A stretch of 64,000 nt of DNA from an uncultured Allorhizobium sp. (GCA_958439205.1 OY288189.1:186001-250000), one strand, 5' to 3'. Shown: positions 1 to 9,577, counted from the first letter of the stretch. Numbers and translations: made by a program. Notes: generated from the sequence alone by a model not told the origin.

Positions 1-42
1 TCCGCTTTGCGATACAAGGGCTCGCTGCTATATGCGCGAGCC

Positions 43-1863
<1,821 letters not shown>

Positions 1864-1873
1864 GGACAGAATT

Positions 1874-1897
1874 AACGCCGGCGAAAGCCGGCGTTTT
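1874..1897. terminator. Terminator between lepA and the HxlR gene
   Basis: Perfect 9-bp GC-rich stem (AACGCCGGC / GCCGGCGTT) with a GAAA tetraloop, running into TTTT on the plus strand. It lies 10 bases after the lepA stop and just beyond the end of the convergent HxlR gene, so it may serve both directions, though the run of A/T on the minus-strand side is weaker. Confidence 0.85.
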
Positions 1898-1909
1898 CTA
1901 TTTGGCGTC

Positions 1910-2275
1910 TCAGCTCACACGACGAACGTCATCAAGGTCCGTGTCCGACCGCTCAGATTTTCTCGCATCATGCCCAAGGCCCCAGCCGCCCATGGCGTCA
2001 AGCACGGGCACCAGCGAGCGGCCGTAACCTGTATAGCCATATTCGACATAGACCATGTCGCCCTCTTTCAGGGGCCGGCGTGACACGATGCCGTCCCGCT
2101 GCAGGGCGGCCAGATTTTCCGACAGAACCTTTTCGGACACGCCGACATAGCGGCGCAGGTCACCGAAGGTGGCGGGCCCATCGCGCAGCCGCCAGAGGAT
2201 CCTCGGCTTCCACTTGCCGCCGATCACCTCGATCGTCGCCATGACCGGACAGTCGCGCATCTTGTCTATGTCCAC
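1910..2275 (-). CDS. HxlR-family winged-helix transcriptional regulator
   Basis: 121-aa member of the HxlR family. The family hallmarks are visible: CPV at the N-terminus, then VIGGKWKPRILWRL, FGDLRR, the recognition helix region VSEKVLSENLAAL and the wing. HxlR proteins are dimeric repressors or activators that often respond to reactive electrophiles or oxidants through an N-terminal cysteine. I choose the GTG at 2275 because an AGGAGG Shine-Dalgarno sits 8 bases upstream of it; the frame runs further upstream to an ATG at 2359, but that would lie inside the divergent promoter region. It is transcribed away from the ABM monooxygenase gene at 2388, which it probably controls. The inducer is unknown. 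Confidence 0.88.
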   Translation of the reverse strand: MDIDKMRDCPVMATIEVIGGKWKPRILWRLRDGPATFGDLRRYVGVSEKVLSENLAALQRDGIVSRRPLKEGDMVYVEYGYTGYGRSLVPVLDAMGGWGLGHDARKSERSDTDLDDVRRVS

Positions 2276-2313
2276 CGGATAACCCTCCTGGCCCTGCTCG
2301 CGACGGCAAACCC

Positions 2314-2327
2314 TAACCTCCAGGTAA
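2314..2327. promoter_or_regulatory. Probable HxlR operator between divergent genes
   Basis: Near-perfect dyad TAACCT-CC-AGGTAA in the 112-base gap between the HxlR start at 2275 and the ABM gene start at 2388. The TACCT/AGGTA half-sites resemble sites bound by HxlR-type proteins. The assignment is by position and symmetry only. Confidence 0.5.
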
Positions 2328-2387
2328 GCCCTTGCATGCTCGCAGTTTTTGGCCAGCATGCATTTTCACAACCGGAGGACGCTGAAC

Positions 2388-2702
2388 ATGATCGTCGAAT
2401 ATATCCGCTACGAACTCAAGACCCATCAGCCGGGCGAGCTCGTCGAAGCCTATCGGCTGGGCGCGCCGCACCTCGAGTCGGCACCGCAATGCCTCGGCTA
2501 TGAACTCTCCCACTGCGTCGAGGAGCCTTCGAGCCTGACGCTTCGCATCCTGTGGACCTCGACGGAAGACCATCTGCAAGGCTTTCGCAAAGGCCCACAT
2601 TTCCCACTGTTCCTGGCTGCCATCCGGCCCTTCATCGGCGAGATCGCCGAGATGCGCCACTACGCCCCGACAGACGTCGCCTGGACGCGTACCGAAGGAT
2701 GA
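2388..2702 (+). CDS. ABM-fold putative quinol monooxygenase
   Basis: 104-aa protein resembling the antibiotic biosynthesis monooxygenase (ABM) family: small ferredoxin-like dimers that often oxidise quinols or aldehydes without cofactors. The start IVEYIRYEL, the middle RILWTSTEDHLQGFR and the terminal EMRHY match the usual ABM strand-helix pattern. The start at 2388 follows a GGAGGA ribosome site. It is divergent from the HxlR regulator, a common pairing in which electrophile or quinone stress induces a small detoxifying oxygenase. The substrate cannot be told from sequence. Confidence 0.8.
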   Translation: MIVEYIRYELKTHQPGELVEAYRLGAPHLESAPQCLGYELSHCVEEPSSLTLRILWTSTEDHLQGFRKGPHFPLFLAAIRPFIGEIAEMRHYAPTDVAWTRTEG

Positions 2703-2805
2703 TGGCTACAGAATTGATGCCGCAAGAGCTTTGGTTTGGCGAGGAGGGCGGATCTACCCGCCTTGCTCGTTTTGCGCTAGGATGCATCATCCTCGGAGTT
2801 GCGCC

Positions 2806-3036
2806 ATGTCGATCGAAGCCCGCAAACCGCATGACCTCACCGTCAGTGAAGCACTCGTTGCCGAGGCTGAAGCGCTCGGCGTCGACATCACGGGTGCTGC
2901 CGAGAAAGGCATCGCTCTTGCCATCAAGGCCGAGAAGGAACGGCGCTGGAAGATCGAAAACGCCGAGGCGATCAAGGCATCCAACGACTATGTCGCCAAG
3001 CATGGCCTTCCACTCGCAAAATACCGGATGTTCTAA
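2806..3036 (+). CDS. ccdA: CcdA-family antitoxin
   Basis: 76-aa antitoxin that should bind its own operator through the N-terminal half and wrap the toxin with its C-terminal half. The end of the protein carries the CcdA toxin-binding pattern: W-x-x-EN-x-EAI, N-x-YV, GLPL, and the terminal R-x-F. The ATG at 2806 gives a full-length family member; the frame is open upstream but that part does not look like CcdA. The stop is two bases before the ccdB start, the usual tight coupling of a toxin-antitoxin operon. The pair sits in ordinary chromosomal surroundings with no plasmid genes, so it is a chromosomal ccd locus whose role is uncertain. Confidence 0.9.
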   Translation: MSIEARKPHDLTVSEALVAEAEALGVDITGAAEKGIALAIKAEKERRWKIENAEAIKASNDYVAKHGLPLAKYRMF

Positions 3037-3038
3037 CC

Positions 3039-3338
3039 ATGACCCGCTTCCACGTTCACCGCATCGGGAACGACGGAAGCTTGGCCCTCGACGTGCAATC
3101 CAATCTGTTGGATGCCCTGACGACCCGCGTGGTCGTGCCGCTCGCACCGGTCGGTGATGTCGCGACCCTTGTTCCGCGGCTCAATCCGCGCCTGGCCATC
3201 GATGGCGAGACCTTTGTGATGCTTACCCAGTTCATCACGACGGTCCCCATCTCCGCCGTCGGCCCCTCGCTCGCCGATCTCTCCGCCCGCGCCGACGAGA
3301 TCACCGCTGCCACGGATTTCCTTTTCCAGGGCTTTTGA
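3039..3338 (+). CDS. ccdB: CcdB-family toxin (DNA gyrase poison family)
   Basis: 99-aa CcdB homologue. The family poisons DNA gyrase by trapping the cleaved complex. Family traits are the start FHVHRI, DVQSNLLD, the basic VVVPLAP strand, LTQFITTVP and ADLSARADEIT. In F-plasmid CcdB the last residues Trp-Gly-Ile are needed for gyrase poisoning. Here the tail reads FLFQGF, so Trp is replaced by Gln and Ile by Phe. The toxin may be weakened or may recognise gyrase differently. It follows ccdA by two bases and is surely co-transcribed with it. Confidence 0.9.
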   Translation: MTRFHVHRIGNDGSLALDVQSNLLDALTTRVVVPLAPVGDVATLVPRLNPRLAIDGETFVMLTQFITTVPISAVGPSLADLSARADEITAATDFLFQGF

Positions 3339-3420
3339 GCCCTTCTTGCCCGCCCGCCGCCGTCGCGCTAGCATTCGCATGCAATCATAAGCCGATGAAC
3401 AGGCAAAGAGGGAGACGGGC

Positions 3421-3786
3421 ATGCACAAGTTCAAGATCCTGAAGACCGAAAAGGGCGAGTTCCGCGTCCAGTTTGTCTACAATTCCGAGGTCATGGTGTG
3501 GTCGGAGAACTACGCCTCCAAGGCGAGCGCGAAGAACTGCGTCGAGTCGATGAAGAAAAACGCGCCCGCAGCGCCCGTCGTCGACCTTACTAAGGAAGAG
3601 ACCGGCAGCGGCTATCGCTTCGAGATCGACAAAGCCAAGAATGGCGAGACCTTCGTCCGCTTCCGCGCCGCCAATGGCGAAATCATGGTGCGCTCGGAAA
3701 CGTATAAGTCGAAGTCCAGCGCGAAGAACTGCATCGCGTCGATCCAGAAGCGTGCGGCAGAGGCGGTCGTCGAAGAGGCGGAATGA
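3421..3786 (+). CDS. YegP-like protein with two DUF1508 repeats
   Basis: 121-aa protein made of two copies of the DUF1508 (YegP) unit, about residues 1-50 and 60-110. Each has the pattern F-x-I, EFRVQF or ETFVRF, a short strand, SE-x-Y-x-SK and SAKNC-V/I-x-S-I/M. The E. coli homologue YegP has a solved fold but no settled function. There is no signal peptide, so it should be cytoplasmic. It stands alone, 82 bases after ccdB, with its own ribosome site (AGGGAGA) upstream of the start. Confidence 0.9.
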   Translation: MHKFKILKTEKGEFRVQFVYNSEVMVWSENYASKASAKNCVESMKKNAPAAPVVDLTKEETGSGYRFEIDKAKNGETFVRFRAANGEIMVRSETYKSKSSAKNCIASIQKRAAEAVVEEAE

Positions 3787-3825
3787 GGCGTCGACATTAT
3801 CTGTCAAACCGAGGGCCCAGCGGGT

Positions 3826-4118
3826 TCCCCCTCTCCCCCTTGTGGGAGAGGTTACAAAATCGAGGGCTTAGCCCGATCAGGGCTAAACCTCAGATTTTGT
3901 TGGTGAGGGGATCGGTGATGGTGGCACGATGAACCGACCCCCTCACTTGCGATTTCTGATGCTTAGGCGGCTTGCGCTCGCCCATTTTCATCTCATCGCC
4001 CTCGCGCGGCGTCGCGCTCAGGCCTCCGTTCGCTGAAATCGATTCACTGGATCGATTTCTGGCCTTCGGCCACCGCTCCGAAGTCCCCCACCAAGGGGGG
4101 AGATGGGGGTGTGCCCCT
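3826..4118. repeat. Mosaic of palindromic intergenic repeats
   Basis: This gene-free stretch between the YegP-like gene and the CRTAC1 gene is built of hairpins. They are CCTCTCCC/GGGAGAGG at 3830-3851, a long imperfect palindrome at 3854-3900 (ACAAAATC ... GATTTTGT around TTAGCCC/GGGCTAA), GAAATCGAT/ATCGATTTC at 4035-4059, and a CCCCC/GGGGG dyad near 4085-4105. The composition resembles the dispersed mosaic elements (RIME-like) found between genes in Rhizobiaceae. I see no credible coding sequence. Whether copies occur elsewhere in the genome cannot be seen here. Confidence 0.7.
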
Positions 4119-5756
4119 TCACATCCCGTCGCCCGGCTTCCACGCTCTCGGCGCCACACCGCGTTCGACCACATAAAACCCATCGACCGCCACCGTCTGC
4201 CACGCACCGGCCTCGCCGTCCGGCCAAAGCACCCGGATCTCGGTTTCACCCAGTTCCGCCAAGCCGACATGATGCCAACCAGTTTTGCCGCCCGCATGGC
4301 CGCCGCCGATGGTCACCTCGCGGCGCTGGATTACGTCGCCGGTCTTCACCTCGATCCAGGCACCGACCGCATCCCGGTTGGCTCCCTCCTGGCGAAGCGC
4401 AATCTGCAGGAAGCGGCCCGCGCCTTCGGTCGTGTTGCGCCAGATCTCAACCGGAGACCCCTGGTTGACGACCAGGAGATCGACCAATCCATCGAGATTG
4501 AAATCGGCAAGCGCCCCGCCCCGGCCCTTGGCCATTGAGGCGACGCCGGCCTTGTCGCCCATTTCGGTGAACTTGCCGTCCTCGCCCTGGACCAGCAAGT
4601 TATTCGGGTCCTTTTCGGCGAAATCGGGCATCTCGGCGACATTGCCCTTGGCGACGAAAAGGTCGGTGCGGCCGTCATTGTTGACGTCCTCGAACTCCGT
4701 GTGCCAGGCGGTCGAGGGGCGGATCTCGCCGCCGGTATAGGGCCGGTGAGCGGTGGCACCCTTGGCAAACGCAACGTCGTTGTAGGACGGCTTTGGCTTA
4801 CCATCGGCGGGGATTTCGCCAAGCTTCTGCAGCTTGTTGTCGGCCATGCTGGTCAGGAAATATTCGGGATAACCGTCGAAATCGAGGTCGTGGCTGGCGA
4901 TGCCCATGCCCCAGATGCGGAGGTATTTCCAGCCTTCTTGCTGGGTGTAGAGCGCCGGCGCCGTGCCCGGCTCCAGTTTCCACATCTGCTCCTGGCCGCC
5001 CTTGTAATATTCGCGGTCGTTAGAGACGCGCAGCGAGGGCGTGCCGGAGCGGTTCCAGTCGGTGAACAGGATCGACAGCGGGCAAAAGGAGGGGTTCAGC
5101 GCGAGCGGCGGAGCGAAGCGGCGTTCATCCGCTGAGGCCGGTCGATGCAGCCAGTTGTCGGTGCAGGAGCCCCAGGGCTCGAAGTCCTCGAAGCGGTCGA
5201 TGTAGTTGCCGATGGCGAGTGTCGGCCAGGTATTGCCGCGCTCCCAGGTGGCGGAGAAGGCGGTCGACCAGGCGTCGCCACCGTCGAAGGCCCAGGCCTC
5301 GTTGGCGCGCTCGAAGCGGCATTCGCCGAGGCCGCGCATTACGACATTCTCGCCGGAGCGCAGCAGCACGACGTCCTGTAGCCCGTCGCCATCGATATCC
5401 AGCGGATAGGCGCCGATCACCTTGTCGAGTTCGAGGCCAGAAGGTTTTTCCTCGAATATCAGCCCCCCGCCCTGTGTGCTGCGGTTGAGGTAGAATTTCG
5501 CCTTGTCCTCGCCACCTGCAAGCACGAGATCGGGAAAGCCGTCGGCATTGCATTCGAAGCTGCCGGCGCCGCCGCCGACCATGTATTCCCAGTCGCCGCG
5601 ATAGGTGCTGGTGATGCCGCTGGAGGCGGTTTCGTCGGTGAAGCGGGGAACGAGCGGGCCGCCATTGGCGAGTGCTGGCGCGGCCTGAGGCAGCGACAGC
5701 AGCAGGGCAAGACCCGCGAGCCGAGCCGGTAGACGAACGTTCTTGCGCCCGGTCAT
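4119..5756 (-). CDS. Secreted CRTAC1-family protein (FG-GAP/VCBS repeats with ASPIC/UnbV domain)
   Basis: 545-aa protein with an N-terminal signal peptide (hydrophobic residues 11-30, likely cleavage after ALA). At least five acidic calcium-type loops mark the blades of a beta-propeller: near residues 70 (NADGFPD), 120 (DIDGDGLQD), 291 (DLDFDGYPE), 358 (DVNNDGRTD) and 419 (DFNLDGLVD). The C-terminal part, about 463-530, with GAWIEV, GGGHAGG and WPDGE, fits the ASPIC/UnbV domain. The family lies outside the cytoplasm and is thought to bind proteins or sugars. Its ATG overlaps the stop of the upstream haloperoxidase gene by four bases, so the two products are made together and may act together. 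No enzyme activity is assigned. Confidence 0.88.
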   Translation of the reverse strand: MTGRKNVRLPARLAGLALLLSLPQAAPALANGGPLVPRFTDETASSGITSTYRGDWEYMVGGGAGSFECNADGFPDLVLAGGEDKAKFYLNRSTQGGGLIFEEKPSGLELDKVIGAYPLDIDGDGLQDVVLLRSGENVVMRGLGECRFERANEAWAFDGGDAWSTAFSATWERGNTWPTLAIGNYIDRFEDFEPWGSCTDNWLHRPASADERRFAPPLALNPSFCPLSILFTDWNRSGTPSLRVSNDREYYKGGQEQMWKLEPGTAPALYTQQEGWKYLRIWGMGIASHDLDFDGYPEYFLTSMADNKLQKLGEIPADGKPKPSYNDVAFAKGATAHRPYTGGEIRPSTAWHTEFEDVNNDGRTDLFVAKGNVAEMPDFAEKDPNNLLVQGEDGKFTEMGDKAGVASMAKGRGGALADFNLDGLVDLLVVNQGSPVEIWRNTTEGAGRFLQIALRQEGANRDAVGAWIEVKTGDVIQRREVTIGGGHAGGKTGWHHVGLAELGETEIRVLWPDGEAGAWQTVAVDGFYVVERGVAPRAWKPGDGM

Positions 5757-7066
5757 CCGCGTGTCCTCAAGGCGACCGTCTTTTCGCCGATACAGCGCCC
5801 CTGGTCGAGGCCGCGCTCGATGGCCGCGCGGAAATGGATGCCGCCATAGAGGCGGGAGACGCCGGCTTCCTCGGCGGCTTCCCAGAAGCTCTTGAAGCTC
5901 CGGTTCGGCAGCTTGTCCTTTTCATGCGTGTTGTCGGTAAAGGCGAAGTTCTCGCCGAAGAAGGCTGTGAGAACAGTGGCAGCCGCACCCGACTGGGTGG
6001 AATGACCGCTCGGATATTCCGGGAAGGGCGGCGTGATCAGGATCGGCTCCCATTTCGGGTCGATCACCCGCTTGATGTACGTGACGGGGCGAAGCAGGTC
6101 GTATTCGAATTTCGAATGCCAGCAGCCGATGAAGGCGTCGGCGAGCGTGACACCGAGGCGGGCAAGCAGGTCGGCATGTTCGGCGGCACTCGCCTTGCGT
6201 TCGTCGAGGATCTTCAGGCCGATCACCATCCAGTGGCCCGGCGGGGTCGGCGAGAGCATCGGATCATCCGACCAGAAGCGTGCGACGGCACGCTGTTCCG
6301 GCGTCAGGTTCTTGACGGTCTCGTAGACTTCGAGCGCTTCTTGATAGAAATCCGAGCCCTTTTCCTCGCTATAGGCGGGCGGTGCCGGAAGGGGGCAACC
6401 ATTGCCCGTTTCCATCGCGAAGGGACGGTTCTCGCCCCATTTCGGCAGAAGCGGCAGCTGCTGCTGGTTGATCAGGCTTGTTGGAACCCAGTTCGATGGC
6501 CCCTTGTTCAGCGTGAACTCCAGCGGGAAGCCCATGTTCTCGACCTTGGCGCCGCCATCGCCCTCAGACCAGCTCAGGATATGGGCGGTGACGCTTTCGC
6601 CATAGGCTTGGCTGCGGGCGACGAGATCAGGGGCGAGACCGACAGAGACCTCCTTGGCAAGCTTTTCCGTCATGCGCTTCATGGCGCGTTGGCCGGTCGG
6701 GCCGGTATTGCCGAAGAGCTGGCGAGCGGCGGAGGAGAGAGCGGCCTGCATGACGACGGCTTCGTCATAGGCGAGACCCGCTTCGCGCTGCGGCACGGGC
6801 GTGAGGCCATTCAGCTGGCCCGACAACGAGGTCAGTGTCCGATCCCCGGAAGCGAGACCCTCGTAGGCGGCGACGCCGAGATAGGCGAAGGCGCGGCTTG
6901 CAACCGGTGGCGAATAAGTCGGCGTGTGCCGCACCAGTTCGAGCACGAGGCGGTACCAGTCACGCATGACCTTGTCGGCTCCGGCAGAGCCTGCCTGGGC
7001 TGGCTGCACGGCCAGCGCCACAATAATGAAGCAGAGCGCCAGGAGGCGCGTCCCCACTGCCTTCAT
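5753..7066 (-). CDS. Secreted vanadium-dependent haloperoxidase / PAP2-family protein
   Basis: 437-aa protein with a signal peptide (cleavage near residue 25, after AQA). The vanadate- or phosphate-binding set of the haloperoxidase/acid phosphatase superfamily is complete: K319 and R326 (KFEYDLLRP), PSGH at 352-355, R405 (SRLYGG) and H411. The length and the long all-helical N-terminal region resemble vanadium haloperoxidases rather than short PAP2 phosphatases. The expected reaction is oxidation of halide by hydrogen peroxide, in the periplasm or outside the cell, but phosphatase activity is possible. It is the first gene of a two-gene operon with the CRTAC1 protein (ATGA overlap at 5753-5756). 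Substrate is unknown. Confidence 0.87.
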   Translation of the reverse strand: MKAVGTRLLALCFIIVALAVQPAQAGSAGADKVMRDWYRLVLELVRHTPTYSPPVASRAFAYLGVAAYEGLASGDRTLTSLSGQLNGLTPVPQREAGLAYDEAVVMQAALSSAARQLFGNTGPTGQRAMKRMTEKLAKEVSVGLAPDLVARSQAYGESVTAHILSWSEGDGGAKVENMGFPLEFTLNKGPSNWVPTSLINQQQLPLLPKWGENRPFAMETGNGCPLPAPPAYSEEKGSDFYQEALEVYETVKNLTPEQRAVARFWSDDPMLSPTPPGHWMVIGLKILDERKASAAEHADLLARLGVTLADAFIGCWHSKFEYDLLRPVTYIKRVIDPKWEPILITPPFPEYPSGHSTQSGAAATVLTAFFGENFAFTDNTHEKDKLPNRSFKSFWEAAEEAGVSRLYGGIHFRAAIERGLDQGRCIGEKTVALRTRG

Positions 7067-7164
7067 GTCCCCCTCCCACAGGTTTCAGAAGCGATCTCAA
7101 TCGATTGAATGTCGATTAAGCACGGGGGCGGGCGGCTCGCAAGAGGGCGACGGATGACGGGCGA

Positions 7165-7758
7165 TCAAATCCAGCCGATGGCGCGGCCGGCGAGGCTGAT
7201 GGCGAAGACGACGAGGAAGCTTGCGGCGACGCGACCGAAGAGCAGTGGATTGGTGGTGGCGACACGCCGTAGGATGGCGGCCCCGGCACTCAACCAGCAG
7301 GTGGCAACGACCGTCACCAAGAGCGCGAAGAGCGCCAGGTAGGGAAGCGGTACGACCAGCGTTTCAGGTGCTGCGAAGGAGGCGGGTGGAATGAGCGCGA
7401 GGCCGATGATCAGGGCCTTGGGGTTCAGCACCGTGGTGCCGTAGACGGTCGCCGCGGTAATTGCACCGGGCTCGGTGGCCGAGGGCGGGCGGATCCAGAG
7501 CCGGGCGGCAAGCAGCAGGACCCAGAGCGTCGAGGCGAGCTTGATGACCAGGGAGGCGACGGGTTGTTCGGCGAGCAACGGGGCAGCCAGGAAGACCAGC
7601 GGCGCGATGGTGGTGAGATAGCCGGCCAGTTCGGCGCCGATCAGCGGCAGGGATGCCTTGAGGCCGCGCGCTGCGCCCGAGACTGCAAGCAGTGTATTCG
7701 TCGGCCCCGGCGTCAGGAGAAGGAGGAGAACGGCAAGGGCAAAGGCGGACAGGGACAT
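7165..7758 (-). CDS. LysE/RhtB-family amino-acid exporter
   Basis: 197-aa inner-membrane protein with about six hydrophobic segments and the family motif PGPTNTLL in the first one. A later NPKAL-IIGLALIP segment is also typical of LysE family exporters, which expel amino acids or related small molecules using the proton gradient. I start at the ATG at 7758 (MSLSAFALAVLL); an upstream ATG at 7803 would put basic residues ahead of the first membrane helix and is less usual. The substrate cannot be deduced. The gene stands alone; the minus-strand gene upstream of it ends at 7863. Confidence 0.85.
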   Translation of the reverse strand: MSLSAFALAVLLLLLTPGPTNTLLAVSGAARGLKASLPLIGAELAGYLTTIAPLVFLAAPLLAEQPVASLVIKLASTLWVLLLAARLWIRPPSATEPGAITAATVYGTTVLNPKALIIGLALIPPASFAAPETLVVPLPYLALFALLVTVVATCWLSAGAAILRRVATTNPLLFGRVAASFLVVFAISLAGRAIGWI

Positions 7759-7862
7759 CGGGGCACTCCGTAACTTTCGTGCCGGAGATAACAGGTTGGC
7801 CAAAACAGCTGCTTGATTTCGGTCAACCCCGTCGCTCGATGCTGTAAGTTCCGGCCGGTCGC

Positions 7863-8567
7863 TCAGGCAGGCCGGATCTGGCGGACCCAGGCGCGGGCGA
7901 GGGTCAGGCCAGCTTCGTCGGAGAGGTGCCCGTCCGTCGGCTCGATCTCGGGATGGCGGGCAAGCCAGCCGGGCTCCTTGCGCTCGATCACCTCAGGGAA
8001 ATGCGTCATCCAGTTGCGCACGACCTCGCGATTGGCCTCGAAATGGAACTGGAAGCCATAGGCGGCGCGTCCCACGCGGAAGGCCTGATGGCGGGCGGCT
8101 TCGTTTTCCGCGAGATGGGCAGCGCCTTCAGGCAAGGTGAAGGTGTCGTCGTGCCATTGGAAGGAGAGAAAGCTATCGGGCAGGACCGCGAGCACTGGAT
8201 CGGCCTTGCCGGCATCGGTGCGGCCGATGCTGCGCCAACCGAATTCCGGGGCGGCACCGATCAGGTTATCGCCGCCATAGGCGCGGGCGAGCAGCTGGCT
8301 GCCAAGGCAGATGCCAAGCACAGCCTTGTCGCTGTCGCCGAAGCGGCGCATCAGACTTGCGAGCGCCGGCAGATAGGGATGCTTGTCGTCGTCCCGGGCA
8401 TTCTGCTCACCGCCGAAGACAACGAGGGCGTCATGCGCGTCAAACTCCGGGAGAGGTTCACCCGCATAGGCGCGGATCGTGACAATCTCTGCTCCGGCTT
8501 CGGCCAGGGCGATGCCGACCTGACCGGCTTCGGTGACTTTGGTATTCTCGACAATGGCAACGCGCAT
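7863..8567 (-). CDS. Class I glutamine amidotransferase-like protein
   Basis: 234-aa protein of the type 1 glutamine amidotransferase fold, close to the stand-alone GMP-synthase-like GATase group. The nucleophile Cys87 lies in GICLGSQ and the catalytic His175 and Glu177 lie in FQFHFE. A full catalytic triad suggests a working glutaminase or gamma-glutamyl hydrolase. No synthetase partner is fused or adjacent, so the ammonia acceptor or substrate is unknown. Such single-domain proteins are often annotated as GMP synthases, but the ATP-pyrophosphatase half is absent here and that name would be wrong. Confidence 0.88.
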   Translation of the reverse strand: MRVAIVENTKVTEAGQVGIALAEAGAEIVTIRAYAGEPLPEFDAHDALVVFGGEQNARDDDKHPYLPALASLMRRFGDSDKAVLGICLGSQLLARAYGGDNLIGAAPEFGWRSIGRTDAGKADPVLAVLPDSFLSFQWHDDTFTLPEGAAHLAENEAARHQAFRVGRAAYGFQFHFEANREVVRNWMTHFPEVIERKEPGWLARHPEIEPTDGHLSDEAGLTLARAWVRQIRPA

Positions 8568-8665
8568 GGGGAATCGGATCTCGTGGGCGGTTGCCTCAGA
8601 GAAAGCATGCGCCCGCGATCACGGCAAGACGGGAGGGCGCCGCTTGAAGCCCCCTCCCCCAGGCT

Positions 8666-9106
8666 TCAGAAGGTTTTCTTCAGGCGCGCATCAACCGACT
8701 GGCTGTTGCCGCCACGAATGACGAAGAAGAAGGTCATCGCTGCCCAGAGCAGAGACTTTTCAGCGCCTGAGAAGCCCTGATCGAGCTGCACCCAATGGAA
8801 ATAGACGGTGACGAGCAGGACGATGGTGGCGGCGAATGCCGCCGGGCGGGTGAGGAGGCCGATTGCGAGCAGGATGCCGCCGAAGAATTCTGTGGCGGCG
8901 AGCAGCGGCGACCAGAAGACGCCGGGATAGAAGCCGAGACCTTCCACCATCTGGACGGCGCCGAAGGGATCAACGATCTTGCCGGCACCGTGGATCACGA
9001 GAAAGCCGCCGGCGACAAGACGCAGCAAAGTCTCGGCCAGATCATGGCCGGATCGATAGACGGGGGCAAGTGCCGGGATGAAAAGACGGTTCGGTTCAGT
9101 GGACAT
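8666..9106 (-). CDS. DoxX-family membrane protein
   Basis: 146-aa inner-membrane protein with four predicted helices. The family features are LRLVAGGFLVIHGAGKI in the first helix and the FFGGILLAIGLLTRPAA segment in the second and third. DoxX proteins are linked to quinone or thiol redox reactions in membranes, often next to thioredoxin-like or SelW-like proteins. The start at 9106 has a GAGGAA ribosome site upstream. It is divergent from the SelW/Rdx-family gene at 9229 and likely shares a promoter region with it. The exact reaction is not known. Confidence 0.85.
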   Translation of the reverse strand: MSTEPNRLFIPALAPVYRSGHDLAETLLRLVAGGFLVIHGAGKIVDPFGAVQMVEGLGFYPGVFWSPLLAATEFFGGILLAIGLLTRPAAFAATIVLLVTVYFHWVQLDQGFSGAEKSLLWAAMTFFFVIRGGNSQSVDARLKKTF

Positions 9107-9228
9107 GGGAAATTCCTCGACAAACAATGATCCCGGCCTCTTGGCGGAAGGCCGAGGGCATGGCAATTGCGGGGAGACGGAAAGTTGAATTGTTCAGTTA
9201 ACTTATGCGTGAAGCAAGGACGATGATG

Positions 9229-9531
9229 ATGGCCAAACCCCGGATCTCGATCACCTACTGCACCCAGTGCAACTGGCTCTTGCGCTCCGGCTGGATGGCG
9301 CAGGAACTGCTGCACACGTTTGTCGACGATCTAGGAGAGGTGGCGCTGATACCCGGCACCGGCGGGATCTTCGAGATCCGGCTGAATGAGGAGCTGATCT
9401 GGGAGCGCAAGCGAGACGGCGGTTTTCCCGGGCCGAAGGAGCTGAAGCAGAAGGTGCGGGATGCCATCGATCCGGAGCGGGATCTCGGCCATGTCGACCG
9501 GGCGAGCCGCAACGAAGGGCTGGATAGTTGA
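9229..9531 (+). CDS. SelW/SelT/SelH (Rdx)-family thioredoxin-like protein
   Basis: About 100 aa. The N-terminus carries the redox motif CTQC followed by NW, as in cysteine-containing SelW homologues of bacteria; no selenocysteine is involved. The pattern GWMAQELL, then LIPGTGGIFEI and a conserved FPGPKELKQKVRD is typical. It is a small cytoplasmic thiol-redox protein of unknown partner. Three ATG codons lie in a row at 9223, 9226 and 9229 behind an AAGGA at 9216; I choose 9229 by spacing and similarity, but any of the three could be used. The divergent DoxX gene suggests a shared redox job. Confidence 0.85.
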   Translation: MAKPRISITYCTQCNWLLRSGWMAQELLHTFVDDLGEVALIPGTGGIFEIRLNEELIWERKRDGGFPGPKELKQKVRDAIDPERDLGHVDRASRNEGLDS

Positions 9532-9539
9532 GATAGAAG

Positions 9540-9563
9540 AAAGGCGGCCGAGTGGCCGCCTTT
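9540..9563. terminator. Convergent terminator
   Basis: Stem of 10 bp (AAAGGCGGCC / GGCCGCCTTT) with a GAGT loop between the ends of the Rdx-family gene on the plus strand and the BA14K gene on the minus strand. The A/T tracts are short, so termination may be only partial, but the placement between convergent stops fits a bidirectional terminator. Confidence 0.7.
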
Positions 9564-9577
9564 GCGTATCGTCGCTC

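Noticed and set aside
5672..7108. 478-codon plus-strand frame opposite the haloperoxidase
   Set aside because: The minus strand carries the full active site and a signal peptide; the plus frame has none.
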